A stretch of 64,000 nucleotides of DNA, from the NCBI GenBank assembly GCA_038030265.1, contig CM075941.1:19220001-19284000 (forward strand), in the 5' to 3' direction. This DNA is from Corythucha ciliata (lineage: Eukaryota > Arthropoda > Insecta > Hemiptera > Tingidae). Both the position numbers and the translations under genes were made by a program. A model generated the notes under the pieces. That model did not search any database and was not told the origin of the DNA. It was given only the letters and a program-made list of their open reading frames with translations. Shown piece after piece: positions 57,301 through 62,720 of the stretch (its first letter is position 1; every line of letters begins with the position of its first letter).

Positions 57301-57947
57301 GCCAATGGAGATTGAGGGATCTGAAAAGCTTCAAAGGGTTGTACAAAACCGTAAAAAGTTACTAACGTTAGCTAATTAAACATGACATTTTTAGAAAGCC
57401 GATAGATGAGCTTTAAGGCCAAGATAAGAAAAATAAGACACAAGTCGGCGTTCACACTTAATTTGTTTTTCTAGACAAGAGTTGCGCCCTCATCCGGCTG
57501 CAGATGCCTCAAGTAAAAAAAGTGAATGTACCAGCAGTTGAAAAAGTAATTAAAAATTTTAACAAATAAATATGGTATTTTAAAAAAATCGACTTCTACT
57601 CTTGCAGGGGATGACATTTTTTTTACGTTTTACCTTGAATGTTTCCCATAAAGAGGCCCTCTCTTAATTCTCGAAAGCAGTCATTAATAAAATGAATAAA
57701 CTATATTTATTCGAAATAACGTGAGATTCGTACGTACAATACGCAAGAAGCGTAATTTTCATTGGGCACGAATGTGGACTAACGCCAAATTTTCAAGGGC
57801 CCGTGAAATTTTCACTTTCATTATCACATAAATGAAGAAATCGGGTACTTACGACAATCCTGGAAGGGGTGAGCTCCAATGTCCTGTTGCCAAGGACAGG
57901 AGTCGCCGGCGCTGATCCTCTTCTGCAGGCCTTCTCGTAGGATGTGT
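26763..57947 (-). CDS. raskol: Ras GTPase-activating protein, DAB2IP/SYNGAP1/RASAL2 family (fly raskol), 5' end missing
   Basis: A cytoplasmic, membrane-targeted GAP that speeds GTP hydrolysis by Ras/Rap. Sixteen exons: 57947-57853, 48536-48442, 47436-47218, 47129-47028, 33361-33177, 33096-32930, 32862-32441, 32378-32230, 32153-31987, 31917-31625, 31562-31176, 28154-27911, 27827-27581, 27517-27387, 27322-27183, 27099-26763. All introns are GT-AG and all phases match, giving 1125 codons plus TAA. Domains (residues of this model): basic pre-PH segment 1-60, PH about 55-150, C2 about 154-275, RasGAP about 288-530 with arginine finger R349 and FLRFLCPAI at 459-467, low-complexity linker 632-925 with His9, coiled coil about 968-1070, and an Asn/Ser-rich tail ending SSSC. 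The order and motifs match the family end to end. The start codon is not found; exon one here needs one base from an upstream exon. Introns reach 13.7 kb and are full of minisatellites. The gene name rests on family resemblance, not a tree. Confidence 0.95.
27183..27322 (-). CDS. raskol: RasGAP exon 15: start of coiled coil
   Basis: 140 nt: [42 protein letters not shown]. Heptad pattern at the start; MKGIIxRLxxVEEEL is highly conserved in DAB2IP-type proteins. Confidence 0.95.
27387..27517 (-). CDS. raskol: RasGAP exon 14: acidic Ser segment
   Basis: 131 nt: [43 protein letters not shown]. The R-x-M-S-L and SDSSDED words look like kinase sites (inference). It runs into the coiled coil. Confidence 0.93.
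27581..27827 (-). CDS. raskol: RasGAP exon 13: Ser-rich linker
   Basis: 247 nt: [19 protein letters not shown], then Pro/Arg-rich [18 protein letters not shown] and a His/Asn-rich end. The acceptor is a NAGNAG (CAGCAG at 27830-27825), so a one-residue splice variant lacking Gln is possible. Confidence 0.92.
27911..28154 (-). CDS. raskol: RasGAP exon 12: Asn/Gly/Ser-rich linker
   Basis: 244 nt: [16 protein letters not shown], then a [15 protein letters not shown] run, then [16 protein letters not shown]. The FxNPVY word is an NPXY-like motif also present in DAB2IP, a possible PTB-domain ligand. Confidence 0.92.
28155..31175 (-). other. RasGAP intron 11 (3.0 kb): minisatellites and one MITE
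   Basis: Contains family A minisatellite (about 28670-29520, plus orientation), a palindromic MITE (29685-29822), family C minisatellite (about 30060-30680 and 30835-31025), and runs of 10 C (29905-29914) and 11 C (30826-30836). A sequence beginning GGCCCCGTTTAGTCTCGATT at about 28191 may be another MITE end. No exon was recognised. Confidence 0.7.
29685..29822. mobile_element. 138-bp palindromic MITE with TAA target-site duplication
   Basis: GGGCCGTATTCAGAAACC at the left end and its perfect inverse at the right end; flanked on both sides by TAA (29682-29684 and 29823-29825). The TAA target and size suggest a PIF/Harbinger-type MITE. Confidence 0.8.
31176..31562 (-). CDS. raskol: RasGAP exon 11: linker with His9 tract
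   Basis: 387 nt starting [13 protein letters not shown] nine-histidine run is encoded by mixed CAC/CAT codons at about 31340-31371. [20 protein letters not shown] and [11 protein letters not shown] follow. The region is disordered and probably a phosphorylation and scaffold segment; only short words are conserved in relatives. Confidence 0.93.
31625..31917 (-). CDS. raskol: RasGAP exon 10: end of GAP domain and linker
   Basis: 293 nt. [20 protein letters not shown] is the conserved end of the GAP module. A Leu/Arg-rich linker with [15 protein letters not shown] follows. Ends IFR, split codon into exon 11. Confidence 0.95.
31987..32153 (-). CDS. raskol: RasGAP exon 9: C-terminal GAP helices
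   Basis: 167 nt: [51 protein letters not shown]. Matches the helix pair TLTLIAK...NLANF...FMNxFLExE of the family. Confidence 0.97.
32230..32378 (-). CDS. raskol: RasGAP exon 8: FLR motif
   Basis: 149 nt: [48 protein letters not shown] is the RasGAP signature whose arginine stabilises the finger loop. Frame requires the second of two nearby AG acceptors (CAG-AG at 32381-32379). Confidence 0.97.
32441..32862 (-). CDS. raskol: RasGAP exon 7: catalytic N-terminal half with arginine finger
   Basis: 422 nt, the largest exon. It encodes [20 protein letters not shown] and then [19 protein letters not shown]. The arginine in FRGNSLATK is the arginine finger that enters the Ras active site. DCEVDPLKV follows. 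All residues I would expect for catalysis are present; vertebrates have FRENT where this protein has FRGNS. Confidence 0.97.
32930..33096 (-). CDS. raskol: RasGAP exon 6: end of C2, entry to GAP domain
   Basis: 167 nt: [20 protein letters not shown] then [19 protein letters not shown] and QEFLQ. The KxRFQTxxILPxxxYxEF motif links C2 to the first GAP helix. Confidence 0.97.
33177..33361 (-). CDS. raskol: RasGAP exon 5: C2 domain core
   Basis: 185 nt with [29 protein letters not shown] and [15 protein letters not shown], the C2 beta-sandwich of the family. The conserved CELCLD loop and WGEHFxF strand are intact. The first 21 nt and the acceptor are duplicated at 40625-40647. Confidence 0.97.
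33500..33930. repeat. minisatellite family E (about 28-30 bp unit)
   Basis: Units such as CATTTCCGCTCTATAAATGG and CCAAAATGACTATTCGTGCC plus CCTGAAAAT. A second copy lies at about 40780-40990, as part of the segmental duplication. Confidence 0.7.
34060..34640 (-). other. possible retroelement coding fragment, unidentified
   Basis: On the minus strand, 34584-34387 is open and reads [20 protein letters not shown] then [15 protein letters not shown]. The spacing of a CDxxSAIVYMxNRG word recalls the RNase H region of DIRS/BEL-type retroelements, but this is weak. A neighbouring frame (34496-34188) is also open. I would not assign a family. Confidence 0.2.
35069..35130. repeat. short repeat starting with the MITE end GGCCCATACACG
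   Basis: GGCCCATACACGTACAATAA at about 35069, followed by ATTGCGCAA. A related sequence occurs at about 50433 (GGCCCATACACGCACAATAT then ATTGCGCAATA). The opposite ends were not found. Confidence 0.4.
35135..35157. repeat. (TAA) microsatellite
   Basis: Seven to eight TAA units, near a short repeat that begins at 35069. Confidence 0.95.
35460..36065. repeat. minisatellite family A, minus orientation
   Basis: Units of about 30 bp reading TTTTCTCAATTTTAGCCGCG then AATTAGCG, the reverse complement of the arrays at 3.8-9 kb. About twenty degenerate units. Confidence 0.85.
37029..37036 (+). promoter_or_regulatory. TATA-like box of small gene A
   Basis: ATTATAAA/TATTATAAATG about 90 bp upstream of the ATG at 37121. 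The paralogue has a better TATA box at the same place. Confidence 0.4.
37121..38289 (+). CDS. putative small secreted protein gene A, nested in the RasGAP intron
   Basis: Model: exons 37121-37183, 37532-37681 and 38095-38289, all phase 0, with GTAAGT donors (37184, 37682) and CAG acceptors. Exon 1 encodes [20 protein letters not shown], which looks like a signal peptide. Exon 2 gives [31 protein letters not shown] and [10 protein letters not shown]. Exon 3 is uncertain; it includes [12 protein letters not shown] and ends at 38289, for 135 residues in total. If exon 2 is not spliced, the frame ends at 37738. I recognise no family. The paralogue at 42825 has the same structure, with a pair of Cys in exon 2 that is lost here. 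Noncoding parts are about as similar as exons, so selection on the protein is not proven. Confidence 0.4.
38310..38930. repeat. minisatellite family F (about 28-33 bp unit)
   Basis: Units such as GAAACTGACTATTTGACC then GCGAAACTGTCAATTT with C-rich links. Further copies at about 41075-41425 and 44035-44275, within the segmental duplication. Confidence 0.7.
39089..39226. repeat. dispersed repeat, copy 2 (without MITE)
   Basis: About 138 bp matching 13349-13461 joined to 14011-14040. It serves as a paralogous empty site for the MITE at 13516-14008. Confidence 0.7.
39800..40610. repeat. minisatellite family A, minus orientation
   Basis: Degenerate units with CTCAATTTTAGCCGCGAATT and TTTTTC. 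It fills the gap between the two copies of the segmental duplication. Confidence 0.8.
40625..40645 (-). pseudogene. duplicated start of RasGAP exon 5 (decoy micro-exon)
   Basis: On the minus strand, a pyrimidine tract and acceptor AG (40647-40646) precede 21 nt identical to the beginning of exon 5. GTAATG follows at once (40624-40619), a possible donor. The rest of exon 5 is missing. If spliced in, it would add seven residues (repeating YFCELCL) without changing the frame. Whether it is used is unknown. Confidence 0.7.
41510..42300. repeat. minisatellite family B and microsatellites
   Basis: Units such as TTTTTAGTGAGCCAAATC then CGCGAAAT; the same family occurs at about 36480-36700 and 50170-50440. 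A CAG/CAA run lies at 42090-42136. Confidence 0.65.
42090..42136. repeat. (CAG)/(CAA) microsatellite
   Basis: Four CAG units followed by about ten CAA units, present only in copy 2 of the segmental duplication. Confidence 0.95.
42303..42337. repeat. (GA) microsatellite
   Basis: About 17 uninterrupted AG units, expanded compared with the paralogous site near 36617. Confidence 0.95.
42731..42740 (+). promoter_or_regulatory. TATA box of small gene B
   Basis: TATATAAAAA about 85 bp upstream of the ATG at 42825. Its position matches the TATA-like word of gene A. Confidence 0.5.
42825..43862 (+). CDS. putative small secreted protein gene B, nested in the RasGAP intron
   Basis: Model: exons 42825-42890, 43197-43340 and 43746-43862, all phase 0, with GTAAGT donors (42891, 43341) and CAG acceptors. 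Exon 1 encodes [20 protein letters not shown], a typical signal peptide with a hydrophobic core. Exon 2 begins [20 protein letters not shown], then [20 protein letters not shown]; the two Cys could form a disulfide. Exon 3 (uncertain) shares [13 protein letters not shown] with gene A and stops at 43862, for 108 residues. Between A and B, exon 2 differs by in-frame indels only. I recognise no family. If intron 2 is not used, the frame ends at 43379. The model needs transcript support. Confidence 0.45.
44350..46330. repeat. minisatellite family A, minus orientation (2 kb)
   Basis: About 60 degenerate units with CAATTTTAGCCGCGAATTAG and TTTTTCT. Many short open frames here are by-products of the T-runs. 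Confidence 0.85.
46331..46729. other. no gene recognised
   Basis: A 106-codon plus-strand open frame (46380-46700) has no motif I recognise. A GC-rich block with CACTGCCCCAGACCCC and GAAGGGGCCCCC at about 46609-46650 may be part of an old transposon. Confidence 0.35.
46730..46960. repeat. minisatellite family A, plus orientation
   Basis: Seven to eight units with CTAAAATTGTGAAAAAG and AATTGAGAAAA, orientation opposite to the array that ends 400 bp earlier. Confidence 0.75.
47028..47129 (-). CDS. raskol: RasGAP exon 4: end of PH, start of C2
   Basis: 102 nt. [19 protein letters not shown] closes the PH helix and linker; [14 protein letters not shown] is the first C2 strand. It splices across 13.7 kb to exon 5, which continues [11 protein letters not shown]. 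Confidence 0.95.
47218..47436 (-). CDS. raskol: RasGAP exon 3: PH domain body
   Basis: 219 nt with the family word [12 protein letters not shown], then [17 protein letters not shown], and [16 protein letters not shown], the last PH strand and the start of the C-terminal PH helix with its tryptophan. Donor GTAAGG, acceptor TCTCTTCAG. Confidence 0.95.
47437..48441 (-). other. RasGAP intron 2: no repeat array recognised
   Basis: Unlike the larger introns, it has no minisatellite. A run of 10 G lies at 47699-47708 next to a GA run. A minus-strand open frame at 47841-48029 follows an AG but has no family match and does not keep phase with its neighbours. Confidence 0.5.
48442..48536 (-). CDS. raskol: RasGAP exon 2: basic pre-PH segment
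   Basis: 95 nt giving [18 protein letters not shown] then [13 protein letters not shown]. The LKRTKSxxKLxR word is the hallmark of the SynGAP family just before the PH domain, probably contacting acidic lipids. The acceptor has a strong pyrimidine tract; the donor is GG|GTAAGT. Confidence 0.93.
51255..52730. repeat. minisatellite family A, minus orientation
   Basis: About 45 diverged units with TTTTTCTCAATTTTAGC and CGCGAATTAGCG-type cores. Units are more variable than at 35.5 kb. Confidence 0.8.
52740..53760. repeat. minisatellite family C with higher-order block
   Basis: Units with GCAAGTTTCNGGTNTTNATT and CGCGAAATTGC, reverse complement to those at 3 kb. A block with GACAGCGCC and TTGATGAATAGCCGCAAA recurs at about 52860, 53060, 53290 and 53730. 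Confidence 0.75.
53850..54905. repeat. minisatellite family A, plus orientation
   Basis: About 30 units with GCGGCTAAAATTGAGAAAAA and GCTAATT. Orientation is opposite to the array at 51.3-52.7 kb. Confidence 0.8.
57853..57947 (-). CDS. raskol: RasGAP exon 1 of those found: RRGSAPATP segment
   Basis: The exon (95 nt) gives a stretch with [18 protein letters not shown] and PSRIV, upstream of the PH domain; vertebrate relatives have similar Ser/Pro-rich SAPxTPxLG and SPSR motifs there. Acceptor TTAACCAACAG, donor GTAAGT. It starts in phase 2 bases, so at least one more 5' exon exists. Confidence 0.85.
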
Positions 57948-58220
57948 CTGTTGGTTAAAAAAAAAAAATGTATCAGCACTTTATTCACCCACGAATCGAT
58001 AACTAAAACTAAACCAACTTTAAAAAAAATACACTCCTGAAGACCCGCAACCCGTCAACGTACACAAGCAACGAACGACGGCCTGCTGCGGGGAAAATAG
58101 TTCCTGTTGAATGAGAAAGGTTGGTGGGGAGGAGGAAGAGAAAGAGAAGGAGAATTTCGAGTGCTTGCCTTCTTTTTTTTTTTCATCATTAAAGGACGTC
58201 TCTTGAACCATTCACATTAC

Positions 58221-58248
58221 TATTATTATTATTATTATTATTATTATT
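58221..58248. repeat. (ATT) microsatellite
   Basis: Nine ATT units next to T- and A-runs. Confidence 0.95.
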
Positions 58249-60307
58249 TTTAAAAAATGTATCAAATAAGAGGACCAGTTCATCTCTCGCCTCATTCATT
58301 GAGTCTTTGAGATGAACATGAAAGAAGAAAAATTAAGTCAGAAGCCGCGGGGAGGGGGGGGTTGGTTGTACTTGAATTGGTTTCAGCTTTCTAACACTAA
58401 TTTTCCACGATATTTAAAAAAGTGCACTGAAGAGAAAATCCAATTTATCTCTTTTATAACGTTATTAATACGCAGGTAGCACGATACTTCGTCAAGCCGA
58501 TGGCATGCAAAAAAAAAAATGAAAATCTGTAACGGTAGAATGAAGTTCAAGTTTTGCAGAAGGAGAAGAAGAACAGGTTCTCCTCACTTCAACGAGGTTT
58601 TGAAGGCGGACCCCAGTGTATACACAAGATGTGTGTCAATAACATTTCCTTGGGCTAACTTGATTTCATCGCTGCTGGGAGGAGGGGGGGATCAATAATG
58701 ATGAAGTATTGGACTGTCTAGAACCTTTGGCCACCCTAAATCTATCAAAACCAATTTGTTTTCTAATTTAGAAGTTTAGTTTTGACGTCTATTTCAAAAA
58801 TCTTTGGTTTTAAAGGAAGAAAAATAACGGTTTGAAACCCGGTTTTCCTGTTCAGACGACCCCACTTATAAACAATTTCCTGCAGCTTCAACCTCTCTCC
58901 TCATCACCGCCGTCACTCGAATCCAACAGAAGCGGCAGCCGTGTCATTACAGTTTTAATTTTCGTTCTAAATACCCACTAAATAACCACCTTTGAAATTG
59001 AAAGCCCTCATCTTGAAAACTTTCCGGTGATGGTGCCAGGGCTGAGCATCTAAAGGGGTGCAGAGCGCCGGTTAGAGTATTTGAAAAATGTTGGGTAGGG
59101 GAGGGGAGGGATTCGAGTGGAATTAGTCAACAAGAGCTTCATCTGTTGGAAGATGGTGAATAGGGAGGCATCGTGATTGATGGATGACAGCTGCCTCTCA
59201 CCACCTCCAATATTCTTTCCCACAAAACGGCTCGAAGTTGAAAAAGCAAGGCGATTCATTTGTAATGTGAACTGGGAGAGTGTACACAGGAGGTGATACA
59301 AACGAATGTACTTCGACTTTGTTATTCACCCCTTTGGGGTATGCGTTACAAAGATAAATTAGCTCTGACGCTGCACGTCTTTTTGTTTCCCTTGAACGAT
59401 CTGACTGCGGTTGGTTGGTGGATTTGGTTGCGATGGTCGGAGAAGGAGGTGGTGGAGAAGTCACATTTCACGAAAACGGGCAATATTTCACCCCCTCCCC
59501 CCATCCAATCTTACAAAACAACCCCAAGAAGGCGAACATCCCTCCCGAGGGAAAGCAATTTTCAGAACATTCCTCGCTCCCCTTTCGTTAAAGGATTCAA
59601 CAGTTTCGCCCTTTCCCTCTGTACAGCCTTACCGGCCACACAACAACTCAATTGAACCAAGACACGCACACATGTTCCACAAACAGGGTTTAAAATAAGT
59701 CGAAAATACCCCCGGACTCTTCCAATATAAGAAGGGAGAGCCCCCCCCCCCTCCACAGAAAACAAAAAAGCCGAGACTCCGAAAGAGATATTTCAAATCG
59801 TTCCGAGACGGGGTCGGGCGGCTGTGTATGTCACAAACGAGAAAAACTAGGTGAACCTCTCGATTGACCAAAAAAAAAAAGGAAACACGGATAATTCGAC
59901 CAGTGCCGAGGGGTAAAAATTGACACAAAAAAAGCACAAAGAACCGAATGGCGGCTCCGTAATTCTATATAAAAAACACACAGCCAACAATCGAGTTAAA
60001 AAGGATAAAACGGACGTGGTAGAGGTGGTTTACTTTTATATCAAAAACACCAAGACAAATTTTTGTTTACGGTTCATTGTTCAAATTTCCTTCCCTTTTT
60101 GCCATTCTGAGAACGTTTTCGGGCTCATTGGCTTAGATACAGATCGGACCTTTAATTCAATAGGGTTTAAGATTTCAAAAAATAACATTCATCCCATCCA
60201 TTCCACCTCCTTCCCAGTTCAATGAAATAGAATTAAATAAAATGGCCAACAATAACCTAGAAATTATAAAAAGAAGAAGAAATTCAGAGAAAATGGGCCG
60301 TTCTTAC

Positions 60308-60327
60308 CGACCCCCGGGCTGCTCCAT
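60308..60327 (-). CDS. candidate short 5' coding exon, very weak
   Basis: On the minus strand ATG GAG CAG CCC GGG GGT CG is followed by GTAAGA. It has the look of a short first exon (MEQPGG) upstream of the RasGAP gene, but its two-base end does not match the phase of the exon at 57947. At least one more exon would be needed. It may be chance. Confidence 0.15.
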
Positions 60328-60560
60328 GAGTCACCGTTTAAAATGTGTACAATAGACTTATAGAAGTGCAAATAAAGAAAGTGAAAGCTCAATTTTTAAG
60401 GAGAGATGTGCACGAGAAAGAAAGAAAAACAAGAAAAGAATGAAAGTTTACAGAGAAGCTGGACTTGAAGAAATTATGTACTGTTTGTATGGGGTATGCG
60501 GGGTAGGTAGGTCCCTTTGATTCGAAATTTATACTTTTCTTGAACGAGAAAGCCGCAAGA

Positions 60561-61230
60561 ACATCGTTCTCTAAATAGCGACAAAAGCGATTTTCCCAAT
60601 TTTTAGCGGCAAATTAACATTTTCCCCCAATGCACGGCGACTTTTCCAAATTTCTGCCGTTTTTAATGCACGGATAGGAGATTTTTCGAAATTATAGTGT
60701 TTTTTTTTTTTTTTTAGCTCCAATTTAACGTTTAAATTTTGGCCGCAATTTTTTCAACTTTTATAGCCTTGAAAACTCCCTTTTTGTACTTTTTCGATCT
60801 TTAGGTCCCTCTCCTTAGTAGCCTTAGTAGACCTAGGCGTTTTTGCAATATTAACCATGAATTAGCATTAGAATTGTGTTTTGTTTTTTTTGTTTTTTGT
60901 TTGTTTTCACACTGAGATCTATGAATTAGCTCTTTTTCTCAATTTTTTAGTCACAAAGTAGCTTCAAGAAGGATCAACGAATAGATTTTTTCTCAATTTT
61001 AGCCGCGAATTATCACTTTCACACCCTTGTAGCACAAAATTGCCATTTTTTCAACCAAACATTGATAGAATTTTCCAAGTTTACCACGAATTACTGTTTT
61101 TTTCTGCTTTCATCAAATTTACTTACAAAGTTTCTCTGAAATTCGTGAATCAAATCAATCAATCATTCTTCTCAATTTAACCCACGAAGTTGCATAATGA
61201 AATAACAGCGAATTAGCGTTTTCTCAATCT
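60561..61230. repeat. minisatellite family A, minus orientation
   Basis: Degenerate units with TCAATTTTAGCCGCGAATTA and TTTTTC. The array resumes at 61660 after the palindrome. Confidence 0.75.
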
Positions 61231-61376
61231 TAATAAAAACAAAAAACAATAATACCTAATCCATAATAACTATAAACTATAAACCATATAAAAACAAGTA
61301 AACAATCAAACAAAAAATCCAACGCAGATATGATTGAATCCACCTCCTTCTTCAAGCGGTTGTCCCTCTGTAAATT

Positions 61377-61635
61377 CTCCTCTCCTTCACGATTCCAGAA
61401 CTAATTACAACCGTATTTACAGTCTTCTTTATTCAGGTCGTATGCATTTCGGCACAAAAAGTGACCCCTCTTCAGCAATTGACTCCTTTCACTGCATTCC
61501 TTGCTTGTGTCATTTGCAGTGCAAGGAGTCAATTGCTGAGGAGGGGTCACTGTTTATGCCCGAAATGCATACTACCTGAATGAAGAAGACTGCAAATACG
61601 ATTGTAATTAGTTCTGGAACTGTGAAGGAGAGGAG
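61377..61635. mobile_element. 259-bp foldback palindrome
   Basis: Arms of about 119 bp (61377-61495 and 61526-61635) are near-perfect inverted copies, for example CCAGAACTAATTACAA and GGTCGTATGCATTTCGG, around a loop of about 30 bp. AAAAAATCCAAC occurs just outside on both sides (about 61313 and 61636), which could be a target duplication with extra DNA on the left. No coding region. Confidence 0.7.
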
Positions 61636-61659
61636 AAAAAATCCAACAACGCAATGGTC

Positions 61660-62720
61660 GAATTTTCCCCATTACAGCAGCGAATTCTCGATTAAAACCG
61701 CTAAAATGCATTTTTTCCGTAATTTCCTGCTGATTGGCCGTGAATGAGAATTTTTTCTCAATCCTAACCGCAAAAAAGCACCAATATCCTAGCAATTTTC
61801 CCATTTTTATCCACAAATAAGCGCATTTTTTCGACTTTAGCGCTTTTTCTCGATTCGTTACGCGAATCGCGTTTTTTTTCTCACTTTTAGCCACGAATAG
61901 GCGATTTTACTCCATTTCACCCGTGAATTAGACCTTGCACTCAATTATAAACCAAAACGAGTGATTTTTCTCCGTTTGCTGCTGCTGTAATTAGTGCGTT
62001 TTAATGGCAACATTTTCTCAATTTTAGTCACGAATTATAGCGCTCAGCTTACAACTAGCCACAAATTAGCGTACTTTTTCATTTTATGCGAGAATTAGCA
62101 CTTTTCCTCGATTTATTACGCGAATTAGCGTTTTCTCTTAATTTCTACCTGCGATTAGCGCTTTTTCTCAATTTCAACGGTGAGCTAGTGCTTTTTTCAA
62201 TTCACCTGCTTTGTAATTAGTGTTTCTAAATTTTAGCCACGGACGAGCGATGTTTCTCAGTTTGGGCCCCATATTAGCGCATGTCGAAGGTTAGCGTTTT
62301 TTCTCAGTTTCCACCGCGAATCGGCGATTTTTTATTACTTTTTTCCTTGAAGTAAGCGCTTCTTCCCGATTTTAGCCACGAAATCGCTCCAAAAACAGCT
62401 CATTACCGATTTTGTTTTTCTAAATTTTATCTGTGGGAGTGAGCGGGAATCGCGCTATTTCAGTGTTATCAGAGTTTTGAGCGATTACAGCGACAAACGC
62501 CTGCAGTTTCCTATCTGGGTGGTGTTTACGATGAAAATTGCAAACGCTAAAACCACGCGGGACCACCTCACGTAGGACACGGGGGAAACCACGAATTGGC
62601 GATTTTAACTCAATTTTGGCATTAAGTTGTATCGTAAAAACCGCGAACTAGCGCATTTTCTCAATTTCAGTCCCGAACTAGCGCTTTTTCTCAATTATAC
62701 CCGCTTAGTTGCCTGCCGAT
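61660..62720. repeat. minisatellite family A, minus orientation
   Basis: About 33 units with TTTTTCTCAATTTTAGCC and ACGAATTAGCG. Many units retain GCGCTTTTTCTCAATTT almost exactly. Confidence 0.85.

Larger units (their letters stand above)
48537..57852 (-). other. RasGAP intron 1 (9.3 kb): minisatellite-rich, no exon recognised
   Basis: Contains family B-like units (about 50170-50440), a 24-nt A-run (51056-51079), family A in minus orientation (51255-52730), family C (52740-53760), family A in plus orientation (53850-54905) and unassigned DNA (48540-50160, 55290-57850). Runs of 10 G (49540), 11 C (56313) and 13 C (57148) occur. Open frames at 55205-55723 (minus) and 55728-56069 (plus) have no recognisable motif. 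Confidence 0.65.
57948..60560. other. no gene recognised with confidence
   Basis: The upstream exons of the RasGAP gene should lie beyond 57947, but none is recognised here. An (ATT) repeat lies at 58221-58248 and a run of 11 C at 59741-59751. Confidence 0.4.
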
